Assembly (NCBI GenBank): GCA_038207565.1
Contig: JBBQZQ010000022.1
Coordinates: 4,232 to 68,231 of the forward strand
From: JALZAI01 sp038207565
GTDB taxonomy: Bacteria > Actinomycetota > Actinomycetes > Mycobacteriales > Jatrophihabitantaceae
DNA: 64,000 nt
Direction of reading: 5' to 3'
The notes beneath the pieces were generated by a model. That model was given only the letters and a program-made list of their open reading frames with translations. It did no database searches and was not told the DNA's origin. Numbering within the stretch: the first letter of the stretch is position 1; each line of letters opens with the position of its first letter. The translations under genes were made by a program, and so were the position numbers. Positions 16,051 through 24,882 of this stretch are shown here, piece after piece.

Positions 16051-17613
16051 ATGGGCCAAGACCTCAGGATGGACGACAGCAAGACCGTCACCGAAGTGAT
16101 CAAGGCAGAGGATCAGACCGCTGTCTCGGCGCTGGATGCCCGCGAGCCCGTCCCGCCACCGACTGCCTCCATCGCCGCACTCCATGGGGGGCCGCGCAGT
16201 ACCGCAGTGCTGGCCCCGCTGTGGGCGGTGCGCTATCGGATCGCCCTGGTCACCATCGATCTGTGCTGCATCATCATCGCCGTCGTCGTCGGATTCGAGC
16301 TGCGCTTCGGGCTGCTGGCGCGGCCGCAGACCGGGAGCTACCTCCTCATCGGCTGCGTGATCGCGCTCATCTGGATGGTCGCCCTGCAGGCGTCGGGAGG
16401 GTATGAGATCCGGCACCTGGGGACCGGTCCGGAGGAGGCCAAGCGGGTCCTGCAGGCCAGTGCGATCACCGTCAGCCTGCTCGCCATTTTTTGCTACGCC
16501 ACGAAGACCGACGTCGCGCGGGGTTACGTGGTCGGCGTCATTCCCACCGGGGTCGCCTTACTGCTGGTGGGCCGCACCATCGTGCGTGCCGTCGTCCGTT
16601 CGCATCGCCAGCGCGGCGAGTGGGCGCATCGCATCGTCGCCGTCGGGACCGCGGAGGCGGTGGGGCATCTGCTCGCAGTGACCGAGCGAGCCAGGGGCGC
16701 GGGCCTCAAGATCGTCGCAGTGTGTGTCGAGGATGCCTCGCGCGGCAGCGAACTCTCCGACGGGGTCCGGGTCCTCGGTGGAGTCCGTGATGCGGCCGAG
16801 GTCGCCGAGCTCGTCAACGCCGACGTGGTAGCCGTCGCGAGCAACGGGCTGGGGCCCGTGGCGGTACGGGAACTCGGCTGGCAACTGGAGGGTTCCGGGC
16901 GCGGCCTGGTGATGGCCCCCGCCCTGACCGAGATCGCAGGCCCCCGTGTCCACGTCAGTCCGGTCGAGGGTCTGCCGTTGTTCTGGCTTGAGCAACCGCA
17001 GCTGGGGCGCCTGCCCCGGATCATCAAGCGCACGCTCGATCTCCTCGGCGCCTCGGTGCTGCTCGTGCTGGCCACACCGGTGCTGCTCGCGACTGCGGTG
17101 GCGATCAGGCTCACCAGCCGCGGACCGGTGTTCTTCCGGCAGCTCCGTCTCGGAACCAACGGCCGCGAGTTTCGCATTCTGAAATTCCGTTCGATGTATT
17201 CCGACGCCGAACAGAATCGCGACCTGTACTTGGAGCAGAACGAACAGGACGGGGGGGGCGTGTTGTTCAAGATGCGTCGCGACCCCCGCATCACGCCGGT
17301 CGGCCGTTGGATTCGTCGATTGTCGATAGACGAACTTCCACAGCTCATCCACGTGCTTTCCGGCAAGATGTCGCTCGTCGGGCCCCGCCCGCTTGCCGCC
17401 GTCGACTCGGTGTATTCCGGGTCCGCCCGTCGGCGGCTACTGGTACGTCCCGGTCTCACCGGGCTCTGGCAGGTCAGCGGACGATCCGAGCTCAGCTGGG
17501 ACGACGCGGTTCGCCTGGATCTCTACTACGTCGAGAACTGGAGCCTGGGACTGGACATCAGCATTCTGGTGCGGACCATTCTGGCCGTGCTGGGCCGCCG
17601 GGGCGCCTTCTGA
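16051..17613 (+). CDS. Undecaprenyl-phosphate sugar-1-phosphate transferase (WbaP/WcaJ-type)
   Basis: About 520 residues; start uncertain between GTG 16003, ATG 16051 and ATG 16069, none with a clear RBS. Four or five N-terminal membrane helices begin at YRIALVTIDLCC, a central Rossmann-like domain follows (HRIVAVGTAEAV), then a membrane segment and the bacterial sugar-transferase domain with RGPVFFRQLRLG, FRILKFRSMY, LSIDELPQLIHVLSGKMSLVGPRP and RPGLTGLWQVSGRS. The family starts repeat-unit assembly by moving a sugar phosphate onto undecaprenyl phosphate. It is divergent from the kinase gene, which supports one polysaccharide locus. The sugar is unknown; rml genes elsewhere in the window would supply rhamnose later in the pathway. 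Confidence 0.9.
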   Translation: MGQDLRMDDSKTVTEVIKAEDQTAVSALDAREPVPPPTASIAALHGGPRSTAVLAPLWAVRYRIALVTIDLCCIIIAVVVGFELRFGLLARPQTGSYLLIGCVIALIWMVALQASGGYEIRHLGTGPEEAKRVLQASAITVSLLAIFCYATKTDVARGYVVGVIPTGVALLLVGRTIVRAVVRSHRQRGEWAHRIVAVGTAEAVGHLLAVTERARGAGLKIVAVCVEDASRGSELSDGVRVLGGVRDAAEVAELVNADVVAVASNGLGPVAVRELGWQLEGSGRGLVMAPALTEIAGPRVHVSPVEGLPLFWLEQPQLGRLPRIIKRTLDLLGASVLLVLATPVLLATAVAIRLTSRGPVFFRQLRLGTNGREFRILKFRSMYSDAEQNRDLYLEQNEQDGGGVLFKMRRDPRITPVGRWIRRLSIDELPQLIHVLSGKMSLVGPRPLAAVDSVYSGSARRRLLVRPGLTGLWQVSGRSELSWDDAVRLDLYYVENWSLGLDISILVRTILAVLGRRGAF

Positions 17614-17759
17614 AGCAACGCCGGTGCTGGGACTTGCGAGCTCAGATTCTGCCTTACCGGATCAGGGGCACATTCGTTTCGGGGCAACCCGAGGCTTTGG
17701 GAGAGTTGACGTGACACGTTGTCCTACCCGTGAGTTGGACGTTTCGGGTGGGTTAAGTC

Positions 17760-17870
17760 CAGGGGTCAATGTTCTTTACAACTTCTCATACGGACCAAAC
17801 TCCGTTACCGTCACCCCTGAACACCCTGGAGCCGTCATGAACCTGCACATGTCGGTGTATTCAGGGGTCA
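17760..17870. promoter_or_regulatory. Triple CAGGGGTCA repeat upstream of the LASTG surface protein
   Basis: CAGGGGTCA occurs at 17760-17768 and 17862-17870, and one-mismatch in reverse orientation at 17811-17819. The last two give a perfect 9-bp inverted repeat, ACCCCTGAA (17813-17821) with TTCAGGGGT (17860-17868). The copies lie about 50 bp apart in a relatively AT-rich 276-bp gap just before the gene, an arrangement suited to cooperative binding by a transcription factor. The regulator is unknown. Confidence 0.5.
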
Positions 17871-17889
17871 AGATCTCGGAGGGAAATCT

Positions 17890-18417
17890 ATGTCTTCTAC
17901 GAAGCGGCTCATCGCCGTCGCTGTAGCTCTGGTCGGGATGCTTCTCGCGGCCCTGTCCTTCGGTGCGTCAGCGCTCGCCGCGCCGACGGACTACGGCTCG
18001 GGCACGAGCCCTATCGTGACCACCCAGACGCCGCCGGAGGGCGGTCAAGTGGGCGTCAGCGGCCAGGGGTGCGCGCCCGGCGAGACCATCGACATCTCGC
18101 TGGACAACGGTGCGTTCGACCTCGGGTCGACCACGACCGACTCGACGGGTGCCTACAACACGACTGTCACACTGCCCGCCGGCGTGACCGGGGTGCACAC
18201 GATCAACGTCATCGGTGAGTCCTCGGGCTGCTCGGGTGCTGCGGCGATCAACATCGGTGCCGTCGGCAGCGGCGGCGGTAGCGGTGGCGAAAGTGGCGGC
18301 GGCGGTCTCGCCTCCACGGGTGTCGCAGTTGCCGGTATCGGCGCGGTCGGCCTCGTGCTCCTGGTCGGCGGTGGCCTCATGCTGATGGCCGGTCGTCGTC
18401 GTAAGGCGACCATCTGA
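17890..18417 (+). CDS. Surface protein with LAxTG (LASTG) sortase signal
   Basis: 175 residues from ATG 17890 with GGAGGG 6 nt upstream. Order: signal peptide (about 1-30, cut near ALAAPT), one immunoglobulin-like/Big-type domain of about 85 residues (QTPPEGGQVGVSGQGCAPGETIDI, ending at the second cysteine GCSGAA), a Gly/Ser linker, then LASTG, a hydrophobic helix and RRRKATI. This is a complete cell-wall sorting signal of the LAxTG kind used by class E sortases in actinobacteria. No sortase lies in the window. Two cysteines could form a disulfide. Its place between polysaccharide genes suggests an abundant envelope component. Confidence 0.8.
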   Translation: MSSTKRLIAVAVALVGMLLAALSFGASALAAPTDYGSGTSPIVTTQTPPEGGQVGVSGQGCAPGETIDISLDNGAFDLGSTTTDSTGAYNTTVTLPAGVTGVHTINVIGESSGCSGAAAINIGAVGSGGGSGGESGGGGLASTGVAVAGIGAVGLVLLVGGGLMLMAGRRRKATI

Positions 18418-18449
18418 TCCACGCCTCACCGCACATCCTCGCTCCAGGG

Positions 18450-18486
18450 AATCAGGGCGATCGCCACAGCGGCGATCGCCCTGATT
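18450..18486 (+). terminator. Perfect 16-bp stem hairpin after the LASTG gene
   Basis: AATCAGGGCGATCGCC (18450-18465) is exactly complementary to GGCGATCGCCCTGATT (18471-18486) across a 5-nt loop. It lies 33 bp after the stop codon and 16 bp before the next ATG. No T-run follows, which is common for actinobacterial terminators. Because the stem is a perfect inverted repeat it would work in either direction. Confidence 0.75.
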
Positions 18487-18502
18487 GCCTGTCCGGACTT
18501 CG

Positions 18503-20419
18503 ATGAGTGCGGACGGCACGGCCGAGAACGGCGCGGGTAGCGGTGCTCGCGAGCCTGATCCGTTCGCCGGCCCCGGCTGGGACCGCACCCGGTCGTCGAG
18601 TCCTCGTGAGCCGTCCGGGGGGCCAGCGCGGCAGCGGGTACGGGTGCGTACGACCAAGCGCCGGACGCGGCAACGGCTCTTTCTCGGCTTGGGTGTCTTC
18701 GCCATCCTGGTCGTGGCCGCGGTGGGCTACCTGCTGGTCACCGGGCTGCAGGCGCGCACCCAGCTCGAAGCGGTGCGCGCCGAGGTGCGCCAGTTGCGCG
18801 CCCAGATCTCGGCCGGGGATCTCTCGGGTGCGCGCTCGACCGCCGGCGAACTCCGCGGCCATGCCGCGCAGGCCCATGACCTGACGGACGGCCCGGTGTG
18901 GGCTGCCGCAGCGTCGGTCCCCTACGTCGGTGATCCCGCAGAGACGGTGCGCACCGTCACGACCAGCGTCGATCGGATCGCCGACAAGGCGTTGCCGGCT
19001 CTGGTCGAGGCGAGCCGGCAGCTCAATCCGCGCACCCTGCGCCGCGCGGACGGCAGCATCGATCTGGCACCCATCGAGCGGGTGGGACCGAGCCTCGACA
19101 GCGCCGCCGCCACGATGACCGCAGCGTCGCACGCCATCGACGCTTCGCCGGCGTCGACCTGGCTGGGCACGGTCAACTCGGCACGCACCGATCTGCACGC
19201 CCAGCTCGGCAAGCTCACCTCGACCGTCGTCTCGGCCGACGTGGCGGCGCGGGCGCTACCGGCGCTGTTCGGTGCGGACGGACCGAAGTCATACTTCGTC
19301 AGTTTCCAGAACGAGGCCGAGCTGCGCGGCTTGGGCGGCCTGCCTGGGGCATTCGCCATTCTGAAGGCGGATCGAGGCAAGATCAGCTTCACCCGTTTCG
19401 AGAGTGACAGCGCGTTGAGGCGGGTGCCCAGCGGCCTCACCTTCGACGCCGGCTTTCGCAACCTGTACGGCCGGACCGGTGTGGACGCGATCTACGACCC
19501 GACCAGCCTCTACGTGAACAGTGACGTCAGCCCGCACTTTCCCTACGCCGCGCAGATCTGGCTGGCGCAGTGGCAGCACAAGACCGGACAGCGACTCGAC
19601 GGAGCACTCACCCTGGACCCGACAGCGGTGAGTTACCTGCTCGGTGTGAGCGGCCCGGCGAAGCTGCCGGACGGCACGTCGGTCAGCGCGGGTAATGTCG
19701 TGCGATTGACCCAGCAGACCGCCTACGACCGCTTCGCCTCGGACAACGACAAGCGCAAGCAGTTCCTCCTGGACGTGGCCCGCGCGGTGAGCACGAAGCT
19801 GGTCAACGGCAAGGCCGACACCACCGCGCTGGTACGGGCCGCTGCGAAAGCGGTGGGCGAGCATCGCCTGCTTGTGTACAGCGCGGACCCCGCAATCGAG
19901 GCGCAGCTGCAGCGAACCACGATCAGCGGCATCGTCCCGACGACCGGCGGCCCGTACGTCGGGCTGTCGCTGAACAACTCCATGACCGGCAAGCTGGACT
20001 ACTACCTGACTGCCTCACTGCGGTGGCGGCGCATCGGCTGCGGCTCCACCCGCGAGGTCACGGCGACGATCACGCTGACCAATCACGCGCGCGCCGACCT
20101 GCCCAAGTACGTCCTCGGGTCCTACGGGCAACCAGGCCGCCCGAAGAACAAGGGCGACAACCAGCAGGTGGTCGACTACTTCGCGACGCAAGGGGCCCTG
20201 CTGACTTCGGCAGAGGTCAACGGCAAGCGGGTCGGAACGGGTCTCGGTGTGGTGCGATCGCATCCGGTCTTCCGGGTGCCGCTGTCGCTGCCGCGGGGGG
20301 TGCCGCAGACGATCGTGCTGCATCTGCGAGAACCGGGCCGCTCCGGTGTCCTTGTCGTCCGGCCGCAACCGATGATCAGACCGCTCGAGGTCAGTCTGAA
20401 CGACGCCACCTGCGATTGA
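18503..20419 (+). CDS. DUF4012 domain membrane-anchored protein
   Basis: 638 residues from ATG 18503; an earlier in-frame TTG lies inside the hairpin arm and is unlikely. A disordered Pro/Arg-rich cytoplasmic segment precedes one membrane helix (about 58-80), then a coiled-coil-like stretch (LEAVRAEVRQLRAQIS), and an extracytoplasmic DUF4012 domain containing FVSFQNEAELRGLGGLPGAF. DUF4012 proteins are common in actinobacterial polysaccharide and LytR-CpsA-Psr-type loci, but no enzymatic activity is established that I know of. Context next to the sugar transferase and the LASTG protein supports an envelope role. Separated from the previous gene by a strong hairpin. Confidence 0.8.
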   Translation: MSADGTAENGAGSGAREPDPFAGPGWDRTRSSSPREPSGGPARQRVRVRTTKRRTRQRLFLGLGVFAILVVAAVGYLLVTGLQARTQLEAVRAEVRQLRAQISAGDLSGARSTAGELRGHAAQAHDLTDGPVWAAAASVPYVGDPAETVRTVTTSVDRIADKALPALVEASRQLNPRTLRRADGSIDLAPIERVGPSLDSAAATMTAASHAIDASPASTWLGTVNSARTDLHAQLGKLTSTVVSADVAARALPALFGADGPKSYFVSFQNEAELRGLGGLPGAFAILKADRGKISFTRFESDSALRRVPSGLTFDAGFRNLYGRTGVDAIYDPTSLYVNSDVSPHFPYAAQIWLAQWQHKTGQRLDGALTLDPTAVSYLLGVSGPAKLPDGTSVSAGNVVRLTQQTAYDRFASDNDKRKQFLLDVARAVSTKLVNGKADTTALVRAAAKAVGEHRLLVYSADPAIEAQLQRTTISGIVPTTGGPYVGLSLNNSMTGKLDYYLTASLRWRRIGCGSTREVTATITLTNHARADLPKYVLGSYGQPGRPKNKGDNQQVVDYFATQGALLTSAEVNGKRVGTGLGVVRSHPVFRVPLSLPRGVPQTIVLHLREPGRSGVLVVRPQPMIRPLEVSLNDATCD

Positions 20420-20474
20420 GCACGGCGCGTTCGGTGACAGGGCCGGACGTGCGAGCTGTGGCAGACTGCGCGGC

Positions 20475-22091
20475 GTGAGCCTGGTTGCCGAACGGCGGCT
20501 CGGCGAGCCGCCATTGCCGCTCGCTGCGCGCAGCAAGCTGCGGCGCGAGATCACCTGGGTCGCGCCGACGATGCTCGCCGTCGCGAACGCACTCACCTTC
20601 CTGCTCGTGGCCCCCAACGTCAACGACATCTGGGCTGCGCTGGCACGTCAGTCGGCGGCGCACAACGGCGTCGGATTGACCTACTGGTTCAGCTGGTTCG
20701 GCGGCGGCACCACGCCCGGCAACTACTCGGTGCTGACCCCCTACCTGTCCGCTCTCGTCGGCGCCGGCCCGCTCGGCGCGCTCGCGACCGCCGCGATCAC
20801 CCCGCTGGTCTGGGTCGCCCTGCGCCCTGCCAACCACCCGGTGGCTGCGCTCTGGGTGGCGACCCTGTGCGCCGGGCTGAACCTGTGGAGCGGGCGCGTC
20901 CCGTTCGCCTTCGGGGCCGCACTCGGTGTGGCTGCGCTGATCGCCGTCGAGCGCCGACGCCTGGCGTGGGCCGTCCTTGCAGCGATTTTTGCGGTGCTCG
21001 CGTCGCCGGTGGCAGCGACCTTCGTCGGGTTCGGACTGGTCGGCGCCTTCCTCGTGCGCCCCGACCTGCGCCGGCTCGCTCTGTACACCGGCGCGACGAT
21101 CGGGGTCACCCTGGTCGTCGTCGGAATCGTCTTCGGCCAACCCGGCCCGGAGAAGTTCGGCGCCGCCTCGCTGCTGCAGATGCTGGTCACCGGCCTGCTG
21201 CTGTTGGTTGCCGCGCCGCCGAATTACCTGCGGGCGACGGTCTGGCTGATGCTCATCGCGGGTCCGCTGCTTTTCGTCGTGCCCAACGGGATGGGCGACA
21301 ACCTGCTGCGCCTGAGCTGGTACTGCCTACCTGCCGTCGTGGTCGCTACCTCGCGACGCCGGCTGCGAACCGCGCTGCTCGCGGTCGCCCTGGCGATCGG
21401 GTTCGCCGGTCGCCAGAGCGCCGGCGACGTCTTCACCAGCACCCAGGAGACGGCGTCCGTCGCCTACTACCAGAGCCTGATCGATCGCCTGGCCCCGCTG
21501 CGTGAACAGTTTCGGTCCTATCGACTGGAGATCGTCGAGGACGGTACGCACACGGCCGCCTTCGCGCTGCTGGGTCATGCGATGCTCGCGCGCGGGTGGG
21601 AGACCCAGGACGACCGGGCGCTGAACCCGGCCATGAACACCGCCCACCTCGATGCCACGACGTACAAGATCTGGCTCCAGGACAACGCCGTGGGCTACGT
21701 CGCCATCGCCCGAACCCCCCGCAAGGCGACCCCTGAGTACGCGCTGGTGGCACATCACCGGCCCGGTTACCTCAGCGAGGTATGGCGCGACCAACGCTGG
21801 ACACTCTACGAGGTCCAGAATCCCAATCCGTTGGTGAACCGCCCGGTGACAGTGCGCTCGTTCACCCAGTCCGACCTCGTGCTGCGGGTGCCCTGTGCGT
21901 GCTCGTTCACCGTGCGCGTGCATTACAGCAAGTACCTCGACGCAGTCACCGGTAAGCGCAAGGGCGCTCCCCCCGGCTCGCGAATCAGGGCAAAGCTGAC
22001 CGATGACGGCTTCGGCTGGACGACGATGACCACCCGTTCGGCCGGCACGTACACGTTGTCCGGCAGCCTGACCGGGGGATTGCTACGGTGA
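20475..22091 (+). CDS. Polytopic membrane protein of unknown function
   Basis: 538 residues from GTG 20475. About ten membrane helices fill residues 30-320, interspersed with FSWFGGGTTPGNYSVL and GLNLWSGRVPFAFGAALG, followed by a ~200-residue soluble C-terminal part with HLDATTYKIWLQDNAVGYVAI that probably lies outside. The arrangement resembles GT-C type glycosyltransferases or polymerases of cell-envelope glycans, but I find no certain catalytic motif and do not assign one. It follows the DUF4012 gene by 55 bp and may be co-transcribed. A CAGACT hexamer 7 nt before the GTG is compatible with its own leaderless promoter. Confidence 0.7.
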   Translation: MSLVAERRLGEPPLPLAARSKLRREITWVAPTMLAVANALTFLLVAPNVNDIWAALARQSAAHNGVGLTYWFSWFGGGTTPGNYSVLTPYLSALVGAGPLGALATAAITPLVWVALRPANHPVAALWVATLCAGLNLWSGRVPFAFGAALGVAALIAVERRRLAWAVLAAIFAVLASPVAATFVGFGLVGAFLVRPDLRRLALYTGATIGVTLVVVGIVFGQPGPEKFGAASLLQMLVTGLLLLVAAPPNYLRATVWLMLIAGPLLFVVPNGMGDNLLRLSWYCLPAVVVATSRRRLRTALLAVALAIGFAGRQSAGDVFTSTQETASVAYYQSLIDRLAPLREQFRSYRLEIVEDGTHTAAFALLGHAMLARGWETQDDRALNPAMNTAHLDATTYKIWLQDNAVGYVAIARTPRKATPEYALVAHHRPGYLSEVWRDQRWTLYEVQNPNPLVNRPVTVRSFTQSDLVLRVPCACSFTVRVHYSKYLDAVTGKRKGAPPGSRIRAKLTDDGFGWTTMTTRSAGTYTLSGSLTGGLLR

Positions 22092-22131
22092 CCGTCTCGG
22101 CTGTGACCTGAGTCATAGGGCAGCCGGGAAC

Positions 22132-22152
22132 TTGAGCGGCGTCCGCTCAGTT
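22132..22152 (+). promoter_or_regulatory. HAIR operator (HspR binding site) upstream of dnaK
   Basis: CTTGAGC (22132-22138), 7-nt spacer, GCTCAGT (22146-22152). The established HAIR consensus is CTTGAGT-N7-ACTCAAG; spacing is exact and half-sites match 6 and 5 of 7. A TTGACA-like element follows at 22157-22162. HspR, encoded downstream in the same operon, should bind here and repress with DnaK as co-repressor. Confidence 0.8.
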
Positions 22153-22268
22153 TATTTGACAGTGAGCCAGTCCGGCGGGCACCATGAGCTTTTGCCGGCT
22201 CACGTCCGACGCACCCGACCCGAGCGTGCACCTGAGCACCACCACACCTGGAAGAGGAGTCAGCCCCC

Positions 22269-24140
22269 ATGGCACGAGCCGTAGGTATCGACCTCGGTAC
22301 CACCAACTCCGTCGTCGCCGTCCTGTCCGGTGGCGAACCGGAGGTCATCGCGAACTCCGAAGGTTCGCGCACCACGCCCAGCGTGGTCGCCTTCGCCAAG
22401 AACGGCGAGGTGCTCGTCGGTGAGGTCGCCAAGCGGCAGGCCGTCACCAACGTCGATCGCACCATCCGCTCGGTCAAGCGTCACATGGGCGAGACGAGCT
22501 GGAAGGTCGATATCGACGCGAAGTCCTACAACCCGCAGGAGATCAGCGCGCGCGTGCTACAGAAGCTCAAGCGTGACGCGGAGAGCTACCTGGGCGAGCC
22601 TGTGGCGGACGCGGTCATCACCGTCCCGGCTTACTTCAACGACGCCCAGCGCCAGGCCACGAAGGAAGCCGGGCAGGTCGCGGGTCTGAATGTCCTGCGC
22701 ATCGTCAACGAGCCCACCGCGGCCGCCCTCGCCTACGGGCTGGACAAGGGCGAGACCGAGCAGACGATCCTCGTCTTCGACCTCGGTGGTGGCACGTTCG
22801 ACGTCTCCCTGCTCGAGATCGGCGAAGGTGTCATCGAGGTCAAGGCCACCAGCGGCGACAACCACCTCGGCGGGGACGACTGGGACCAGCGCATCATCGA
22901 CTGGCTCGTCGACAAATTCCGTTCGGCGCACGGCATCGACCTGTCCAAGGACAAGATGGCGATGCAGCGACTGCGCGAGGCGGCGGAGAAGGCCAAGATC
23001 GAGCTGTCCTCCTCGCAGCAGACCTCGATCAACCTGCCCTACATCACCCAGGACGCCGAGAAGAACCCGATGTTCCTCGACGAGTCGCTCTCGCGCGCCG
23101 AGTTCCAGAAGATCACCGGTGACCTGCTCGAGCGCACCAAGGCCCCGTTCCAGAACGTGATCAAGGACGGCGGGATCAGCGTCAGCCAGATCGACCACGT
23201 CGTGCTGGTGGGCGGGTCGACCCGCATGCCGGCCGTCGCCGAGCTGGTCAAGGAACTCACCGGTGGGCGCGAGCCCAACAAGGGGGTCAACCCGGACGAG
23301 GTCGTCGCGGTGGGCGCCGCGCTGCAGGCCGGCGTGCTCAAGGGCGAGGTCAAGGACGTCCTGCTGCTCGATGTCACCCCGCTGTCGCTGGGTATCGAGA
23401 CCAAGGGCGGCATCATGACCAAGCTGATCGAGCGCAACACCACGATCCCGACCAAGCGTTCGGAAATCTTCACGACGGCCGAAGACAACCAGTCCAGCGT
23501 TCAGATTCAGGTCTACCAGGGTGAGCGTGACATCGCCGCGTACAACAAGAAGCTCGGCATGTTCGAGCTGACCGGCCTGCCGCCGGCACCGCGTAACGTC
23601 CCGCAGATCGAGGTCACCTTCGACATCGACGCGAACGGCATCGTCCACGTGTCGGCCAAGGATCTCGCCACGAACAAGGAACAGGGCATGACCATCACCG
23701 GTGGTTCGGGCCTGTCCAAGGACGAGATCGACCGGATGATGAAGGAAGCCGAGGCCCACGCGGATGAGGACAAGAAACGCCGTGATGACGCCGAGACCCG
23801 AAACAGCGCCGAAGGCCTGCAGTTCGCGACGGAGAAGTTCCTGACCGAGAACGGTGACAAGCTCCCCGCCGACAAGCGCGCCGAGCTCGAGACTGCTGTC
23901 GAGGAGCTCAAGAAGTCGCTCGACGGAGCCGACTTCGAGGCCATCAAAGGCGCGCAGGAGAAGGTGTCGCGCATCGCGTCCGAGGCCGGTGGCGCCCTGT
24001 ATGAGGCGGCGCAGGCTTCGGCAGGCCCCGACGGTGCACCGTCCGGTGCTGCCGCCGGCGCCACGGCCGACGACAGCGTCGTCGACGCCGAGGTCGTCGA
24101 CGAGGGCTCCGACGCGGGCTCCGGGGAGGAGCAGAAGTGA
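22269..24140 (+). CDS. dnaK: Molecular chaperone DnaK (Hsp70)
   Basis: 623 residues, the normal length. The N-terminal ATPase begins ARAVGIDLGTTNSVVAV and contains VFDLGGGTFDVSLLE and VLVGGSTRMPAV; the substrate-binding domain follows (LLLDVTPLSLGIETKGG), then a helical lid and an acidic tail with EEQK. It binds unfolded segments in an ATP-driven cycle with DnaJ and GrpE. ATG preceded by AGAGGAG. First gene of dnaK-grpE-dnaJ-hspR-clpB, with a HAIR operator about 120 bp upstream, so it is expected to be heat-induced and HspR-repressed. Confidence 0.98.
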   Translation: MARAVGIDLGTTNSVVAVLSGGEPEVIANSEGSRTTPSVVAFAKNGEVLVGEVAKRQAVTNVDRTIRSVKRHMGETSWKVDIDAKSYNPQEISARVLQKLKRDAESYLGEPVADAVITVPAYFNDAQRQATKEAGQVAGLNVLRIVNEPTAAALAYGLDKGETEQTILVFDLGGGTFDVSLLEIGEGVIEVKATSGDNHLGGDDWDQRIIDWLVDKFRSAHGIDLSKDKMAMQRLREAAEKAKIELSSSQQTSINLPYITQDAEKNPMFLDESLSRAEFQKITGDLLERTKAPFQNVIKDGGISVSQIDHVVLVGGSTRMPAVAELVKELTGGREPNKGVNPDEVVAVGAALQAGVLKGEVKDVLLLDVTPLSLGIETKGGIMTKLIERNTTIPTKRSEIFTTAEDNQSSVQIQVYQGERDIAAYNKKLGMFELTGLPPAPRNVPQIEVTFDIDANGIVHVSAKDLATNKEQGMTITGGSGLSKDEIDRMMKEAEAHADEDKKRRDDAETRNSAEGLQFATEKFLTENGDKLPADKRAELETAVEELKKSLDGADFEAIKGAQEKVSRIASEAGGALYEAAQASAGPDGAPSGAAAGATADDSVVDAEVVDEGSDAGSGEEQK

Positions 24141-24202
24141 GCGAGCGAACCGATGTGGTCCGGGCTTGGCCGGCCGAACGAGCGCAGCGAGGTAGGCCGT
24201 GA
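24137..24202 (+). other. 21-codon micro-ORF joining dnaK and grpE by 4-nt overlaps
   Basis: GTG 24137 overlaps the dnaK stop (GTGA) and the micro-ORF's own TGA (24200-24202) overlaps the grpE GTG (24199), so three frames are joined stop-to-start. It would encode MSERTDVVRAWPAERAQRGRP. GAGG at 24189-24192 could serve grpE. Whether the peptide matters is unknown; the layout suits termination-reinitiation coupling. Confidence 0.4.
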
Positions 24203-24870
24203 GTCCTTGGGACGGCGAGAGGCGAGGCGCTCGCGCGGAGGAACCAGAGCCGGTCGTGATCCGGGACAACCGCAAAATCGACCGGGGCGCACCGCTCGAT
24301 CCCGCTAGTGCAAGCTCCGGCGACGCATCGCCGCCGCCGGAGGTTGCGCCGTCGGAGGACGCGGTGCTGCTCGCCGAGCGCACTCTGGATCTGCAGCGGC
24401 TGCAGGCCGAGTACGCGAACTACCGCAGGCGCGCCGAGCGTGAGCGGCTGGCGGCCGGCGAGGTCGCGGTGAGCCGGGTACTCGCCGATCTGTTGCCGGT
24501 ACTCGACGATCTCGATCGCGCGCGAGCGCATGGTGATCTGACCGGGGGTCTCAAGGCCGTTGCTGATCGGCTCGACCAGGTCTTCTCGAAGCTCGGTCTG
24601 GTGGCGTTCGGCGAGGTGGGCGATCCCTTCGACCCGTCCGTTCACGAAGCCGTGCTGCATGACGAGAGTGACGACGTGAGCGAGCCGACCTGTACGAAGG
24701 TCATGCGGCCCGGTTACAAGCACAACGACCGGCTCCTGCGCGCGGCGATGGTCGGTGTCACCGACCCGACTCCTGCCAGTGCGCCGCCGACGCCCGAGGT
24801 GCCAGTGACCCCCACCACGCCGGTGAGTGAGCCGGCACCGCAAGGTGACGAAGAAGGAAAGGATCAGTAG
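24199..24870 (+). CDS. grpE: Nucleotide exchange factor GrpE
   Basis: 223 residues from GTG 24199. A disordered N-terminus leads to a coiled-coil/dimerisation helix (LQRLQAEYANYRRRAERERLAA) and the beta-wing with GEVGDPFDPSVHEAV and VMRPGYKHNDRLLRAAMV, the GrpE signature. A Pro/Thr-rich tail extends the C-terminus by ~30 residues. It releases ADP from DnaK. It sits 58 bp after dnaK with a bridging micro-ORF. Confidence 0.95.
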   Translation: MSPWDGERRGARAEEPEPVVIRDNRKIDRGAPLDPASASSGDASPPPEVAPSEDAVLLAERTLDLQRLQAEYANYRRRAERERLAAGEVAVSRVLADLLPVLDDLDRARAHGDLTGGLKAVADRLDQVFSKLGLVAFGEVGDPFDPSVHEAVLHDESDDVSEPTCTKVMRPGYKHNDRLLRAAMVGVTDPTPASAPPTPEVPVTPTTPVSEPAPQGDEEGKDQ

Positions 24871-24882
24871 GGAGCGGTGTGT

